This document shows, in pieces, positions 48,383 through 58,500 of a stretch of DNA of 64,000 bases. The translations under genes were made by a program, and so were the position numbers. The number at the start of each line of letters is the position of its first letter. Position 1 is the stretch's first letter. The notes below the pieces were generated by a model. That model saw only the letters and a list, made by a program, of their open reading frames with translations, was not told the origin of the DNA and did no database searches. This stretch comes from Sphingomonas sp. CL5.1. GTDB lineage: Bacteria; Pseudomonadota; Alphaproteobacteria; Sphingomonadales; Sphingomonadaceae. Location: positions 1,306,001 to 1,370,000 of the forward strand of contig NZ_CP050137.1 in the NCBI RefSeq assembly GCF_013344685.1, written 5' to 3'.

Positions 48383-50431
48383 TTGATCCAGCGTTGGGGC
48401 GTCGATGCCGCGCTCTTTTCGGCCAAATGCTTCCTCGGGGCGATGCTGGCCTATTGGATCGCGCTGCGCATCGGGCTGACGCGGCCCTATTGGGCGGTAG
48501 CCACCGCCTATATCGTCGCGCAGCCGCTGGCCGGCGCGGCGGTGTCGAAGGCGGTGTTCCGGCTGGGCGGCACGTTGCTCGGCGCGGTGGCGGCGGTGGC
48601 GCTGGTGCCGAACCTCGTCAATGCGCCGGAACTGCTCACGCTGGCGCTGGCGCTGTGGCTCGGCCTGTGCCTCTACGTCTCGTTGCAGGACCGCACGCCG
48701 CGCAGCTACGTATTCCTGCTCGCCGGCTATACCGCGAGCATCATCGGCTTCCCCAGCGTCGAGGCGCCCGGCGCGATCTTCACCACCGCGCTGTTGCGCG
48801 TGGAGGAGATTTCGCTCGGCATCGTCTGCGGCAGCCTCGCGCAGGCGCTGATCCTGCCGCAGACGGTGACGCGGCAATTGCTCGTCCGGATCGAGACGAT
48901 TCTCGCCGACGTCGAGCGGTGGACGCGCGACGCGCTCGGCGAGGCGGGCGGCGAGGCGCTCGACCGAGACCGGCGGCGCGTGGCGCTGGACATCAACGAG
49001 CTGCACCAGCTTTCCATCCATCTGCCGTTCGATACCGCGCGCCTGCCGCCGCGCGTGCGCACGGTGCGCGCGTTCCAGGATCAATTGTCGCTGATCCTGC
49101 CGCTGGCCAGCGCGGTGGAGGATCGCATCACGCAATTGCGCGCGCTGGACGCGCTGCCGCCCGCCGCCGAGGCGCTGGTCGCGCGCATCCGCGACTGGCT
49201 CGCGATGCCGCCGCTCGACGTCGACACGCGTGCGGCGGTGACCGATGCGCTGATCGCCGACGCGCGCGCGCTGGAGCCGGATGCCGCCGCGCCGCTCGAA
49301 TGGCGCGACGCGCTGCTGCTCAGCCTCGCCGCGCGGCTGGCGGACCTCGTGTCGGCGCATCGCGCGGTGCGCGACCTGCGTGAGCAGATGCGCGCGCCGG
49401 GCCGGCGCTCGATCAGCCCGGTGGCGGCGGCGGCGCTGGCGCAAAGCTCGCGCCGCGCCTTCCATCGCGACCGCGCTGCCGCGCTGCGCTCGGCGCTCGG
49501 CGCGATCGCCACGGTGGTGCTCGGCAGCATCTTCTGGATCGGCACCGGCTGGGCGGACGGCGCGGGCGCGGTGCTGATCGCCGGCGTCGCCTGCGCCTTG
49601 TTCGGCGCGAGCGACGATCCGCGCCCGATGATCCTGTCGTTCCTGTGGGGCACGCTCATCGGCGTGGTGCTGGCGGCGATCTACGCCTTCGCGATCATGC
49701 CGCGCGTCACCGATTTCGTCACGCTGGTCGCGGTGCTGGCGCCGGTGTCGCTGATGATCGGCGTGTTCCTGACCAACCCGCGCGTCTCGCTGATCGCCAC
49801 CGGCACGGTGATGGGCTTCTTCAACATCGTCGGGCTGAACGATCGCTACGCCGCCGATTTCGCCGCCTTCGCCAACGGATCGCTGGCGCAGATCGTCGGC
49901 ACCGGCTTCGCCGTGGTGACGGTGGGGCTGTTCCAGGTGGTCGGCGCGGATCGCAGCGCGGCGCGCATCATCCGCGCCGGCTGGCGCGATCTCGCGCGGC
50001 GCAGCAACCTGCCCGGCCGCTCCGATGTCACCGGCTGGGTGAGCAAGATGCTCGACCGGATCGGGCTGCTCGCCCCCCGGCTGGCGGCGATGGGGGAAGA
50101 CCCCGGCCGCCCGATGCTGGATGCGTTGCAGGACCTGCGCGTCGGCGTCACGGTCGGCCATCTGCGCGACCTGCGGCTTGACGCGGGCGGGCCGGCGGAG
50201 GAGTTGATCACCCCCGTCCTGCATGGCGTGGGGCGCTATTATGCGGCGCGGCGGCTCGACCGGGCACCTCCCGACGATCCCGCGCTGCTGGAGGGGATCG
50301 ACCGGGCGATGCAGGCCTTTTCGCATGACGGGGACGGCGGCATCCGGCGAAGCGCGGTGCTGGCGCTGACCGGCCTGCGCCGCAACCTGTTCCCCGAGGC
50401 GCCCGCTTATCGCGCGGAGGCGGCGGCGTGA
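48383..50431 (+). CDS. FUSC family membrane protein (aromatic acid efflux, AaeB-like)
   Basis: About 682 residues, with two hydrophobic blocks of several helices (residues ~10-160 and ~375-520) flanking cytoplasmic domains, as in AaeB/YccS. YWAVATAYIVAQPLAGAAVSKAVFRLGGTLLG marks the first FUSC unit. AaeB is the inner-membrane pump for hydroxylated aromatic acids. The start is uncertain: TTG 48383 has GGGGGC seven bases upstream and gives a family-like N-terminus (LIQRWGVDAALFSAK), while ATG 48299 would add 28 residues. It is the first of four overlapping genes, all sharing 4-base stop/start overlaps. Confidence 0.88.
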   Translation: MIQRWGVDAALFSAKCFLGAMLAYWIALRIGLTRPYWAVATAYIVAQPLAGAAVSKAVFRLGGTLLGAVAAVALVPNLVNAPELLTLALALWLGLCLYVSLQDRTPRSYVFLLAGYTASIIGFPSVEAPGAIFTTALLRVEEISLGIVCGSLAQALILPQTVTRQLLVRIETILADVERWTRDALGEAGGEALDRDRRRVALDINELHQLSIHLPFDTARLPPRVRTVRAFQDQLSLILPLASAVEDRITQLRALDALPPAAEALVARIRDWLAMPPLDVDTRAAVTDALIADARALEPDAAAPLEWRDALLLSLAARLADLVSAHRAVRDLREQMRAPGRRSISPVAAAALAQSSRRAFHRDRAAALRSALGAIATVVLGSIFWIGTGWADGAGAVLIAGVACALFGASDDPRPMILSFLWGTLIGVVLAAIYAFAIMPRVTDFVTLVAVLAPVSLMIGVFLTNPRVSLIATGTVMGFFNIVGLNDRYAADFAAFANGSLAQIVGTGFAVVTVGLFQVVGADRSAARIIRAGWRDLARRSNLPGRSDVTGWVSKMLDRIGLLAPRLAAMGEDPGRPMLDALQDLRVGVTVGHLRDLRLDAGGPAEELITPVLHGVGRYYAARRLDRAPPDDPALLEGIDRAMQAFSHDGDGGIRRSAVLALTGLRRNLFPEAPAYRAEAAA

Positions 50432-50643
50432 ACGGCGAGGTCGATATCGCCGGCGTCTATATGCCCGGCCTGCTGGTGCTGGGGATAGCGGCGCTGCTCC
50501 TCACCGCGTTGCTGACGCGGATGTTGGGCGCGATCGGCGCCTATCGCCTGATCGCCTATCGCCCGCTGGTCGATCTGGCGCTGTTCTTCATCGTGCTAGG
50601 CGCACTCGTTCTCCTTTTCGCATCGGACGCTCCCCTGCCATGA
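50428..50643 (+). CDS. DUF1656 small membrane protein (AaeX-like)
   Basis: The 71-residue product has two membrane helices (around 15-33 and 47-67) and YRLIAYRPLVDLALFFIVLGAL, matching DUF1656/AaeX proteins that occur between FUSC and HlyD genes in efflux operons. Its role is undefined, possibly pump assembly. The GTG start overlaps the FUSC stop and its stop overlaps the HlyD ATG. Confidence 0.9.
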   Translation: MNGEVDIAGVYMPGLLVLGIAALLLTALLTRMLGAIGAYRLIAYRPLVDLALFFIVLGALVLLFASDAPLP

Positions 50644-51521
50644 ACCGCTATCTCGCTCCGCTCGGCCGAACCGTCGCGACCCTGGTGCTGGTCGCGATCG
50701 CGGTGCTCGTCGCGGTCTGGCTGTGGCGCAGGTACGAGGTCGATCCGTGGACCCGCGACGGCCGCGTGCGCGCCGACGTGGTGCGCGTGACGCCCGACGT
50801 CGGTGGGCTGGTGACCGAGGTGGACGTGCGCGACAACCAGCAGGTCAACCCCGGCGACCTGCTGTTCGTGGTCGATCGCCCGCGCTACGCGCTCGCGCTG
50901 GAGCAGGCCAATGCCGCGATCCAGTCCGCCCGCGCCACCCTGGGGCAGGCGCGGCGCGAGGCGAAGCGCGACCTCGCGCTCGGCGACCTCGTCGCGGCGG
51001 AGGCGCATGAGCAGAATGTCGCGCGCGTCGCCACCGCCCAGGCCACGCTGGCGCAGGCCGAGGCGCAGGCGGACGCGGCGCGGCTCAACCTGTCGCGCAC
51101 CAATATCAAGGCGTCGGTGGCGGGCACCGTCACCAACCTCGATCTCCACCCTGGCGATTATGTCGCGGCGGGGCAGCAGGCGATGGCGCTGGTCGATCGT
51201 GATTCGCTGCGCGTCGAGGCCTATTTCGAGGAGACCAAGCTCGGCAGCATCCGCATCGGCGACAAGGCGCATATCCGGCTGATGGGCGATGGCCGCGTGG
51301 TCGAGGGCCATGTCGAGAGCATCGCCGCCGGGATCAGCGACAGCGAGCGGACCAATACCGGCAACCTGCTCCCCAACGTGAACCCGACCTTCAACTGGGT
51401 GCGGCTCGCGCAGCGCATCCCGGTGCGGATCAAGCTGGACAAGGTGCCGGCCGACCTGCGGCTCGTCTCGGGGCGCACCGCGACGGTGACGATCGTCCCG
51501 CATGACGGGGGCGGGAAGTGA
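50640..51521 (+). CDS. HlyD-type periplasmic adaptor (AaeA-like)
   Basis: The 293-residue protein has an N-terminal membrane anchor (TVATLVLVAIAVLVAVWLW), a biotinyl-lipoyl-like half-motif (VRADVVRVTPDVGGLVTEVDVRDNQQVNPGDLLFVVD), a short coiled coil (about 85-150) and DRDSLRVEAYFEETKLGSIRIGDKA. It links the FUSC pump to the outer membrane factor encoded next. Length fits AaeA rather than RND adaptors. Confidence 0.92.
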   Translation: MNRYLAPLGRTVATLVLVAIAVLVAVWLWRRYEVDPWTRDGRVRADVVRVTPDVGGLVTEVDVRDNQQVNPGDLLFVVDRPRYALALEQANAAIQSARATLGQARREAKRDLALGDLVAAEAHEQNVARVATAQATLAQAEAQADAARLNLSRTNIKASVAGTVTNLDLHPGDYVAAGQQAMALVDRDSLRVEAYFEETKLGSIRIGDKAHIRLMGDGRVVEGHVESIAAGISDSERTNTGNLLPNVNPTFNWVRLAQRIPVRIKLDKVPADLRLVSGRTATVTIVPHDGGGK

Positions 51522-52945
51522 GGCGAGCGCCGCTCGCGCTCGCCGCGCTGCTCGCGGGCTGCGTCGCCGGGCCGGACTATCATGTGCCGGAACGCGCGAC
51601 CGTCAATACGCCGGGCGCGCAGGGGAAGTTCGACGCGGCGAAGGGCGGCGGCTTTGCCGACGCGCCGCTCCCCGATCACTGGTGGCGGCTCTATCGCGAC
51701 GCAACGCTCGACGCGCTGGTGGCGGGGGCGCTGGCGGCGAACACCGACCTGCGCGCCGCCGACGCGAACCTGCGCGCGGCGACGGCGGTGGTCGATCAGG
51801 CGCTCGCCGGGCGCACGGTGCAGACCTCGGTCGACGCCGGAGTGGCGCTGGCCCGCCCCTATGGCACCGAGCTGCCGGCCACCGGCGAGATGACCTATAG
51901 CGCGACGATCGGCGGTGCGCTGCCGCTCGACCTCGCCGGCCGCATCCGCCGCGCGATCGAGGCGTCGCGCGCCGATGCCGGGGCGGTCGCGGCGGTGCGC
52001 GATCAGGTGCGGGTGACGGTCGCCGCGACCGCGACGCGCGCCTATCTCGCCGCCTGTGCCGCAAACCTGCGCATCGCGGCTGCACGGCGCGTGATCCATA
52101 TCCAGCGGCAGACCTATGACGCCACGCGCCGGCTGGAGAAGGGCGGGCGCGGCACGGCATTCGACACCACCCGCGCCCGCGCGGCGGTGGAGCAGAGCGA
52201 GGCGCTGGTGCCGCCGTTGCTCGCCGCGCGTCAGGCCGCGCTCTATCAGCTCGCGACGCTGGCCGGGAAGCCACCGGCCGACTATCCGCGCAATGTCGAG
52301 GGGTGCGCCGCGCTGCCCGCGATCGCCGGTCCGCTGCCGGTGGGCGACGGCGCCGCCCTGCTCCGCCGCCGCCCGGACGTCCGCGCGGCCGAGCGCCGGC
52401 TCGCCGCCGCCACCGCGCGGATCGGCGTCGCCACCGCCAGCCTTTATCCTGAGGTGAGCATCGGCGGATCGATCGGCTATACCGGGCCGCTCAAGGGACT
52501 GGGCGAGCATGAGGACTTCAACTTCAGCCTCGGGCCGCTGCTGAGCTGGAGCTTCCCCAACCGCCGGGTCGTCCGCGCGCAGATCGCGCAGGCCGGGGCC
52601 GCCGCCGATGCCGCGCTGGCGACGTTCGACGGCACGGTGCTCGGCGCGCTGCGCGACGTGGAGACGGCGCTTGCCGCTTATGCGCGCGGCCGCGATCAGG
52701 TGGCGGCGCTGCAACGCGCGCGAGACAGCGCGGCGACCGCCACGGCGCAGGCGGACAAATTGTTCCGTTTCGGGCGCGGTGATTTCCTCGACTTGCTCAG
52801 CGCGCAGGCGACGCTCGCCAATGCCGAAGCGTCGCTCGCCGCCGCGCAGGCCGGGGTGGCGGACACGCAGGCGCAATTGTTCCTCGCGCTCGGTGGCGGC
52901 TGGGAGATGGACCAGACCCCGGCGCCGGCGACGCCGAAACCCTGA
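51518..52945 (+). CDS. NodT/OprM family outer membrane efflux lipoprotein
   Basis: The 475-residue protein has a lipobox (LLAGC, lipidation at C15) and two outer-membrane-factor repeats with the usual RRRPDVRAAERRLAAATARIGVA segment. It forms the channel of the efflux operon starting at the FUSC gene. A GTG start overlaps the HlyD stop. The stop lies in the left arm of a hairpin shared with the converging second lipoprotein gene. Confidence 0.93.
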   Translation: MRRAPLALAALLAGCVAGPDYHVPERATVNTPGAQGKFDAAKGGGFADAPLPDHWWRLYRDATLDALVAGALAANTDLRAADANLRAATAVVDQALAGRTVQTSVDAGVALARPYGTELPATGEMTYSATIGGALPLDLAGRIRRAIEASRADAGAVAAVRDQVRVTVAATATRAYLAACAANLRIAAARRVIHIQRQTYDATRRLEKGGRGTAFDTTRARAAVEQSEALVPPLLAARQAALYQLATLAGKPPADYPRNVEGCAALPAIAGPLPVGDGAALLRRRPDVRAAERRLAAATARIGVATASLYPEVSIGGSIGYTGPLKGLGEHEDFNFSLGPLLSWSFPNRRVVRAQIAQAGAAADAALATFDGTVLGALRDVETALAAYARGRDQVAALQRARDSAATATAQADKLFRFGRGDFLDLLSAQATLANAEASLAAAQAGVADTQAQLFLALGGGWEMDQTPAPATPKP

Positions 52946-52962
52946 CGCGGGCTGGCGTCAGG
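52941..52962. terminator. Hairpin joining the stop codons of two converging genes
   Basis: A perfect 8-bp stem (CCTGACGC / GCGTCAGG) with a GGGCTG loop. The TGA of the plus-strand gene and the TGA of the minus-strand gene occupy symmetric positions in the two arms. With only 12 bases between the genes, it may end both transcripts, though there is no T-run. Confidence 0.55.
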
Positions 52963-54370
52963 CGGCCGGCGCGCCGCCCAGCGCCTTCACCAGCGCGATG
53001 CTGGCGCGCATCCGGCCGGTTTCCACCGCGATCAGTGCGCGTTCGGAATCGAGCGCCTCGGTCTGCGCGGTGACGACCTCCAGATAATCCGCCGCGCCGT
53101 CGTGATAGCGGGTCAGCGCGAGATCGCTGGTGCGCTGCGCGGCGGTGGCGGCGTCGCGCTGCTCGACCGCCTGCGTCGCGAGGTGACGGGTCGCGGCGAG
53201 CGCGTCCTCCACCTGCCGGAACGCGCCGAGCACGGTGTCGCGATAGCCCGCCGCCGCCTCGTCATATTGCGCGCGCGACAGCTTCACCTCCGCCGCGCGC
53301 CGCCCGCCGTCGAACAGCGTCGCGACCGCCGAGAGCGGCCCCAGCCCCCAGAAGCTGCTGGGGGTGGAGAGCAATGACGGGCCGGTCGTCTGCCATCCGC
53401 CGGCAAGGCCGAGCGAGAGCGACGGGAACCACGCCGCGCGCGCCACGCCGATCCGCGCATTGGCGCCGAACATCCGCCGCTCGGCCGCCGCGATATCCGG
53501 CCGGCGCTGAAGCAGCGTGGAAGGCGCGGAGGCGGGAACCGAGAGCGTGCCGGGCTGCTGGATGCGCGGCGCGATCGCGAAATCGGAGGCGACCGCGCCG
53601 ACCAGCGCGGCGATCTCATGCTCGGTCGCGGCGCGCTCGTTGGCGACCGCCGAAATCTGCGCGCGCGCGTTGGCCAGCACGGTGCGCGCCCGGTTGACGT
53701 CGACGCCCGAGGCGATGCCGCCGTCGTGCCGCGTCGCGGTGAGGTCATAGGCGCGGGTGAACGCCGCGACCGAGCGTCGCAGCAGATCCGCCTCCGTGTC
53801 CAGTCCGCGCAGCCGCGCATAGGCGTCGGCCACCGCCGCCTGCAGGCTGAGCCGCGCCGAGGCGAGGTCGCCCGCGCTGGCCGCCGCATCGGCGCGCGCC
53901 GCCGCCACGCTGTTGCGAACGCGGCCCCACAGGTCGATCTCGTAATCCAGCGACGCGCCGACGACATAATTGTCATAGGTCGCCGCGTTGCCGCTGCCCA
54001 GTGGCCGGTTGGCGGAGGCGCGCTGTCGCCCCGCCTGTCCGCTGGCGCCGATCTCCGGCAAAAGGTCGGCCGCGCTCGCCCGCGCCGTCGCGCGCGCCGC
54101 GTCGTAGCGCGCCAGCGCGGCGGCGAGCGTCGGGCTGGCCTGCGCGGCACGCCGCTCCAGATCGTTCAGCACCGGATCGTCGAACGCCGCCCACCAGTCG
54201 CCGCGCGGCGCGGTGTCCGCAGGGGTCGCTGTGGTCCAGCCGGGGATTTCCTTATAGGCGGCCGGAGCCGCGATCACCGGCGGGCGATAGGCGGGCGCCA
54301 TCGAGCAGCCGGCGAGCGCCAGCAGCAGGAAGGCGGCCGCGCCGGCGTGGCGGCGGCGCTCAGTCGGCAT
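52958..54370 (-). CDS. NodT/OprM family outer membrane efflux lipoprotein (RND operon)
   Basis: The 470-residue protein has a lipobox (LLALAGC, lipidation at C22) and TolC-type repeats; LLQRRPDIAAAERRMFGANARIGVARAAWFPSLSL is typical of the family. It is the outer membrane part of the tripartite RND system to its right and overlaps the adaptor gene by eleven bases. It converges tail-to-tail with the outer membrane lipoprotein of the AaeB-like operon; the two proteins are related but clearly different. Confidence 0.93.
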   Translation of the reverse strand: MPTERRRHAGAAAFLLLALAGCSMAPAYRPPVIAAPAAYKEIPGWTTATPADTAPRGDWWAAFDDPVLNDLERRAAQASPTLAAALARYDAARATARASAADLLPEIGASGQAGRQRASANRPLGSGNAATYDNYVVGASLDYEIDLWGRVRNSVAAARADAAASAGDLASARLSLQAAVADAYARLRGLDTEADLLRRSVAAFTRAYDLTATRHDGGIASGVDVNRARTVLANARAQISAVANERAATEHEIAALVGAVASDFAIAPRIQQPGTLSVPASAPSTLLQRRPDIAAAERRMFGANARIGVARAAWFPSLSLGLAGGWQTTGPSLLSTPSSFWGLGPLSAVATLFDGGRRAAEVKLSRAQYDEAAAGYRDTVLGAFRQVEDALAATRHLATQAVEQRDAATAAQRTSDLALTRYHDGAADYLEVVTAQTEALDSERALIAVETGRMRASIALVKALGGAPAA

Positions 54371-55541
54371 TCGACGCGGCCCGCACGCGCACCTGATCGC
54401 CGCTGCGGATCGCGTCCGGCGGGCTGTCCACCACCCGGTCGGCGAGGGTGACGCCCCGCGAGACGGCGACCGTCTTGCCCTCGTCGCGCGCGATCGTCAC
54501 CGGCTTCACCGTCACGCGGCCGCGCGCGTCGACCACCGCGACGCTCGGGCCGTCGTTGGTGTAGATGATCGTGCTGCCCGGCAGGTTCAGCGTGTTGCCG
54601 CCGCCCGCGCCGGTGCTGAACGACACCTGCGCGAAGGCGCCGGGCTTCAGCGCGCCGTCGGGGTTGGGCGCCTGCAACTCGATCAGCACCGCGCCGGCCT
54701 TCTCGTCCACCGCCTGCGCGCTGCGCGTCATCGTCGCGGGGAAGGTGCGGCGCGGATATTCGGGCAGCGAGAGCGTCGCGGTCATTCCCGGATGCACCTC
54801 GGCGGATGCGCCCTGCGGCACGCGCACGTACACGCGCACGCGGCTGGCGTCGGAGACGGTGAACAGCGGCTGCGAGGCGGCGTTGCCGGCGACGACGAGC
54901 TGGCCGATCTGCGCCGAGCGGCTCGTCACCACGCCGTTGAACGGCGCGTAGAGGTGGGTGAAGCCCTGCAACGCGCGCAGCCGCCGGACATTGGCGAGCG
55001 CGGCATTGGCGAGCGCGGATTTGGCGGCAAGGTCGCCGGCCTTCTCGTCCGCCTCCTGCCGCGACACCGCGTCCTTCGCCAGCATCGTCGACCAGCGTTG
55101 CGCGGTGGTGGCGGCGAGCTTCTGGTTGGCGAGCGCGGTCTGGTAATCGGCGGTTGCCTGCGCGAGCTGCTGGTCGATCTCCGGCGCATCGAGGATCGCG
55201 AGCGGCTGGCCGGTGTGGACGTGGTCGCCGATGTCGGCCAGCCAGCGCCGGACATAGCCGTTGGTGCGCGCGTAGATCGCCGCGCTGTTCAGCGCCTGCA
55301 CGTTGCCGGGCAGGACGAGCGCGTCGCCCGCGCCGCCGCTGGCCGGATGGACGACCGCGACGGTGGGGACCGCCGCCTCCGCCGCGGCCTGTTTCAGGTC
55401 GCCGTTGGCGTTGATGCGGGTGGCGATGCCTGCGGCCGCGATGGCGATCGCGGCGATGCCGGCGGCGATGCCGACGCGCTTCAGCGTGCGCGGGCTGGGG
55501 CCGGCGGCGGCCGGCGGGGGCGTATCGGACATGTCAGCCAT
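54360..55541 (-). CDS. RND efflux periplasmic adaptor
   Basis: The 393-residue protein has an N-terminal membrane anchor (VGIAAGIAAIAIAAAGIA), a lipoyl half-motif (ALNSAAIYARTNGYVRRWLADIGDHVHTGQPLAILD), an alpha-hairpin (about 115-175), and a beta-barrel domain with AEVHPGMTATLSLPEYP. It couples the inner membrane RND pump to the lipoprotein channel. The ATG overlaps the permease stop by eight bases; an ATG three codons later (MSDTPP) is also possible. Confidence 0.93.
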   Translation of the reverse strand: MADMSDTPPPAAAGPSPRTLKRVGIAAGIAAIAIAAAGIATRINANGDLKQAAAEAAVPTVAVVHPASGGAGDALVLPGNVQALNSAAIYARTNGYVRRWLADIGDHVHTGQPLAILDAPEIDQQLAQATADYQTALANQKLAATTAQRWSTMLAKDAVSRQEADEKAGDLAAKSALANAALANVRRLRALQGFTHLYAPFNGVVTSRSAQIGQLVVAGNAASQPLFTVSDASRVRVYVRVPQGASAEVHPGMTATLSLPEYPRRTFPATMTRSAQAVDEKAGAVLIELQAPNPDGALKPGAFAQVSFSTGAGGGNTLNLPGSTIIYTNDGPSVAVVDARGRVTVKPVTIARDEGKTVAVSRGVTLADRVVDSPPDAIRSGDQVRVRAASNAD

Positions 55542-58500
55542 GGGCGGGGTGCATCTCGACGGTTGGTTGCCGCGCGGCGGCGGTATCGCGCTTGCGGTGG
55601 GCGAGCGCGAAGACGGTGGGGACGAAGAACAGCGTGGCGATGGTGGCGCAGATCAGCCCGCCGATCACCGCGCGGCCAAGCGGGGCGTTCTGCTCGCCGC
55701 CATCGCCCAGGCCGAGCGCCATCGGCGCCATGCCGATGATCATGGCGAGCGCGGTCATCAGCACCGGGCGGAAGCGGACCATGCCGGCCTCCAGCGCGGC
55801 GCGGGTGGCGTCGCCCAGCACCGCGAGCCGCTCGCGCGCGAAGCTGACGACGAGGATCGAGTTCGCGGTCGCCACGCCCATGCACATGATCGCGCCGGTC
55901 AGCGCCGGCACCGAAAGGGTGGTGCCGGTGATGAACAGCATCCAGACGATACCGGCCAGCGCGGCGGGCAGCGCGGTGATGATGACGAACGGATCGAGCC
56001 AGCTCTGGAAATTCACGACGATCAGCAGGTAGATCAGCACGACCGCTCCGATAAGCCCGAAGGCGAGCCCGGAGAAGGCGGTGTTCATCGTCGCATATTG
56101 CCCGCGCACCGTGACGGTCGCGCCCTTCGGCACTTCCTTTTCGAGCGACTTGATCGCGCGGTGCACATCCCCCGCGACCGCGCCGAGATCGCGCCCCTGC
56201 GGCGAGGCGTAGATGTCGATGACCGGCTGGATGTCACGATGCGAGACGACCGGCAGCGCGTTCGAGCGGCGGATTTCCGCCAGCCCGCCGAGCGGCTGCA
56301 CCCCGCTGCCCGCCGCGCCGGAGATCGGCACGTTGCTGAGATCGCTGATCGATCCGATGAGATATTCCGGCGCCTGCGCGATCACCGGATAGGAAACGCC
56401 GGTCTTGGGATCGACGAAGAACACCGGCGATGACTGCGCGGTGCCGGCGAGCGATGCCGACAGGCTGTTCGTCACGTCGCGCTCGCTCAGCCCGTACTGG
56501 CCGATGCGCGAGCGGTCGACGTCGACGTCGAGCTGTGGCGAGCGGCCGGGCTGCTGGATGCGCGCGTCGACCAGGCCGGGGATCGCCGTCATCTTGGCCA
56601 GCAGCCTGGCGGCATAGGCGCGATTGGCGGTGGCGTCCTTGCCGGAAATCTGCACGTCGATCGGCGCCGGCGCGCCGAAGTTCAGGATCTGGCTGGTGAT
56701 GTCGGCGGGCAGGAAGGCGAAGGTCGTGCCGGGGAAGCGGCGCGGCAGCTCGCGGCGCAGCGTGGCGACGACCTCGTCGGTCGGGCGATGATGCTCCTTC
56801 AGCGTGATCATCATGTCGCCGTCCTGCGGGCCGATCGTGCCGCTGTTGCTGTAGACGGTGTTGAGCGAGCTGACCGGCAGGCCGATATTGTCCGCGATCG
56901 AGCCGAGCTGATCGGCCGGGATCAGTTCGCGCACCGCGCGGGTGATATGGTCGAAGCGCGCGGCGGTGTCCTCGATCCGCGTTCCCATCGGCACGCGGAC
57001 GTGCATCGCGATCTGCCCGGAATCGACGCTGGGGAAGAAGTTGCTGCCCAGCCACGGCAACAGCCCGAACGACACCAGCACCACGGCCATGAAGCCGATC
57101 AGGAACGGCTTGCGCGCGCCCAGCGTCCGTTCCAGCATCCCGCCGTAAGCGGCGCGCGTCTGCTCGAAGCGGCGCTCGAACCCGCGCTGGAAGCGGACGA
57201 GCGGGTTGTGCGATGTGGCGCTGCCGGCGGCGTGCGCGTCCTCGCCCGGCCGGTGCGGCTTCAGCAGGAACATCGCCATCGTCGGGACGAGCGTGCGCGA
57301 CAGCACGAACGAGGCGATCATCGAGAACACCACCGACAGCGCCATCGGCACGAACAGGAACCCCGCCACGCCCGGCAGGAAGAACATCGGCACGAACACG
57401 ATGCAGATGCACAGCAGCGAGACGAACGCCGGCGTCACGATCTGCGCCGCGCCGTCGAGGATCGCCTCCGTCACGCCCTTGCCCTGCTCGAGATGCCAGT
57501 TGATGTTCTCGATCGTCACCGTCGCGTCGTCGACGAGGATGCCGACCGCGAGCGCGAGGCCGCCCAGCGTCATCACGTTGAGCGTCTGCCCGAACGCCGC
57601 CAGCGCCGCCAGCGCCGCCAGGATCGCCAGCGGGATCGAGGTGGCGATGATGACGGTCGAGCGCCACGAGCCGAGGAACAGCAGGATCATCAGGCTGGTC
57701 AGCGCGGCGGCGATCGCGCCTTCCTGGATCACGCCCTTCACCGCGCCCTTCACGAACAGCGACTGGTCGCCGATCGGCAGGATCTTGAGCGTGTCGGGCA
57801 AGGTCGCGGCGATGCGCGGCAGCGCGTGCTTGGCGCCGTCGATGATGGCGAGCGTGGAGGTCGTGCCGTTCTTGAGGATGGTGAGCAGCACCGAGCGCCG
57901 CCCCTCGACGTGGACGACGTTGGTCTGCGGGCCGTTGCCGTCGCGCACGTGCGCCACGTCGCGCATGTAGATGGTCGCGCCGTTGACCACCTTCACCGGC
58001 AGGTCGTTGAGCGCCGCGATCGAGCTGGGCGCGTTGTTGAGCTGGACGCTATATTGCGTCGGCCCGATCTTGACGAAGCCGGCCGGGTTGATCTGGTTCT
58101 GCGCGGCCACCGCGTTGCTCACGTCCTGCGCCGACAGTCCCTTGGACTGGAGCGCGAGCGGATCGAGATCGATCTGCACCTGCCGCTGCTTGCCGCCGGA
58201 AGGATAGGGCATGGCGAGGCCGTGCACCGTCACCAGCTGCGGGCGGATCTGGTTCTGGCCCATGTCGAACAATTCCTGTTCGGACAGGCCCTTGCCCGAC
58301 AGCGCGAGCTGCAGGATCGGCACGGTCGAGGCGCTGTAGTTCAGGATCAGCGGCGGATTGGTGCCGGGGGGAAGCTGTTTCAGCAGCGTCTGCGAGATCG
58401 AGGTTACCTGCGCCGTCGCGATGCGGATATCGGCGCCGGGCTGGAAATAGACCTTCACCACGCCGATGCCCGGCAGCGACTGGCTTTCGATATGTTCGAT

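Noticed and set aside
52958-54370. The two converging outer membrane lipoprotein genes as a recent inverted duplication
   Set aside because: They share only family motifs; lipoboxes, lengths and most residues differ, so they are distant members belonging to separate operons.
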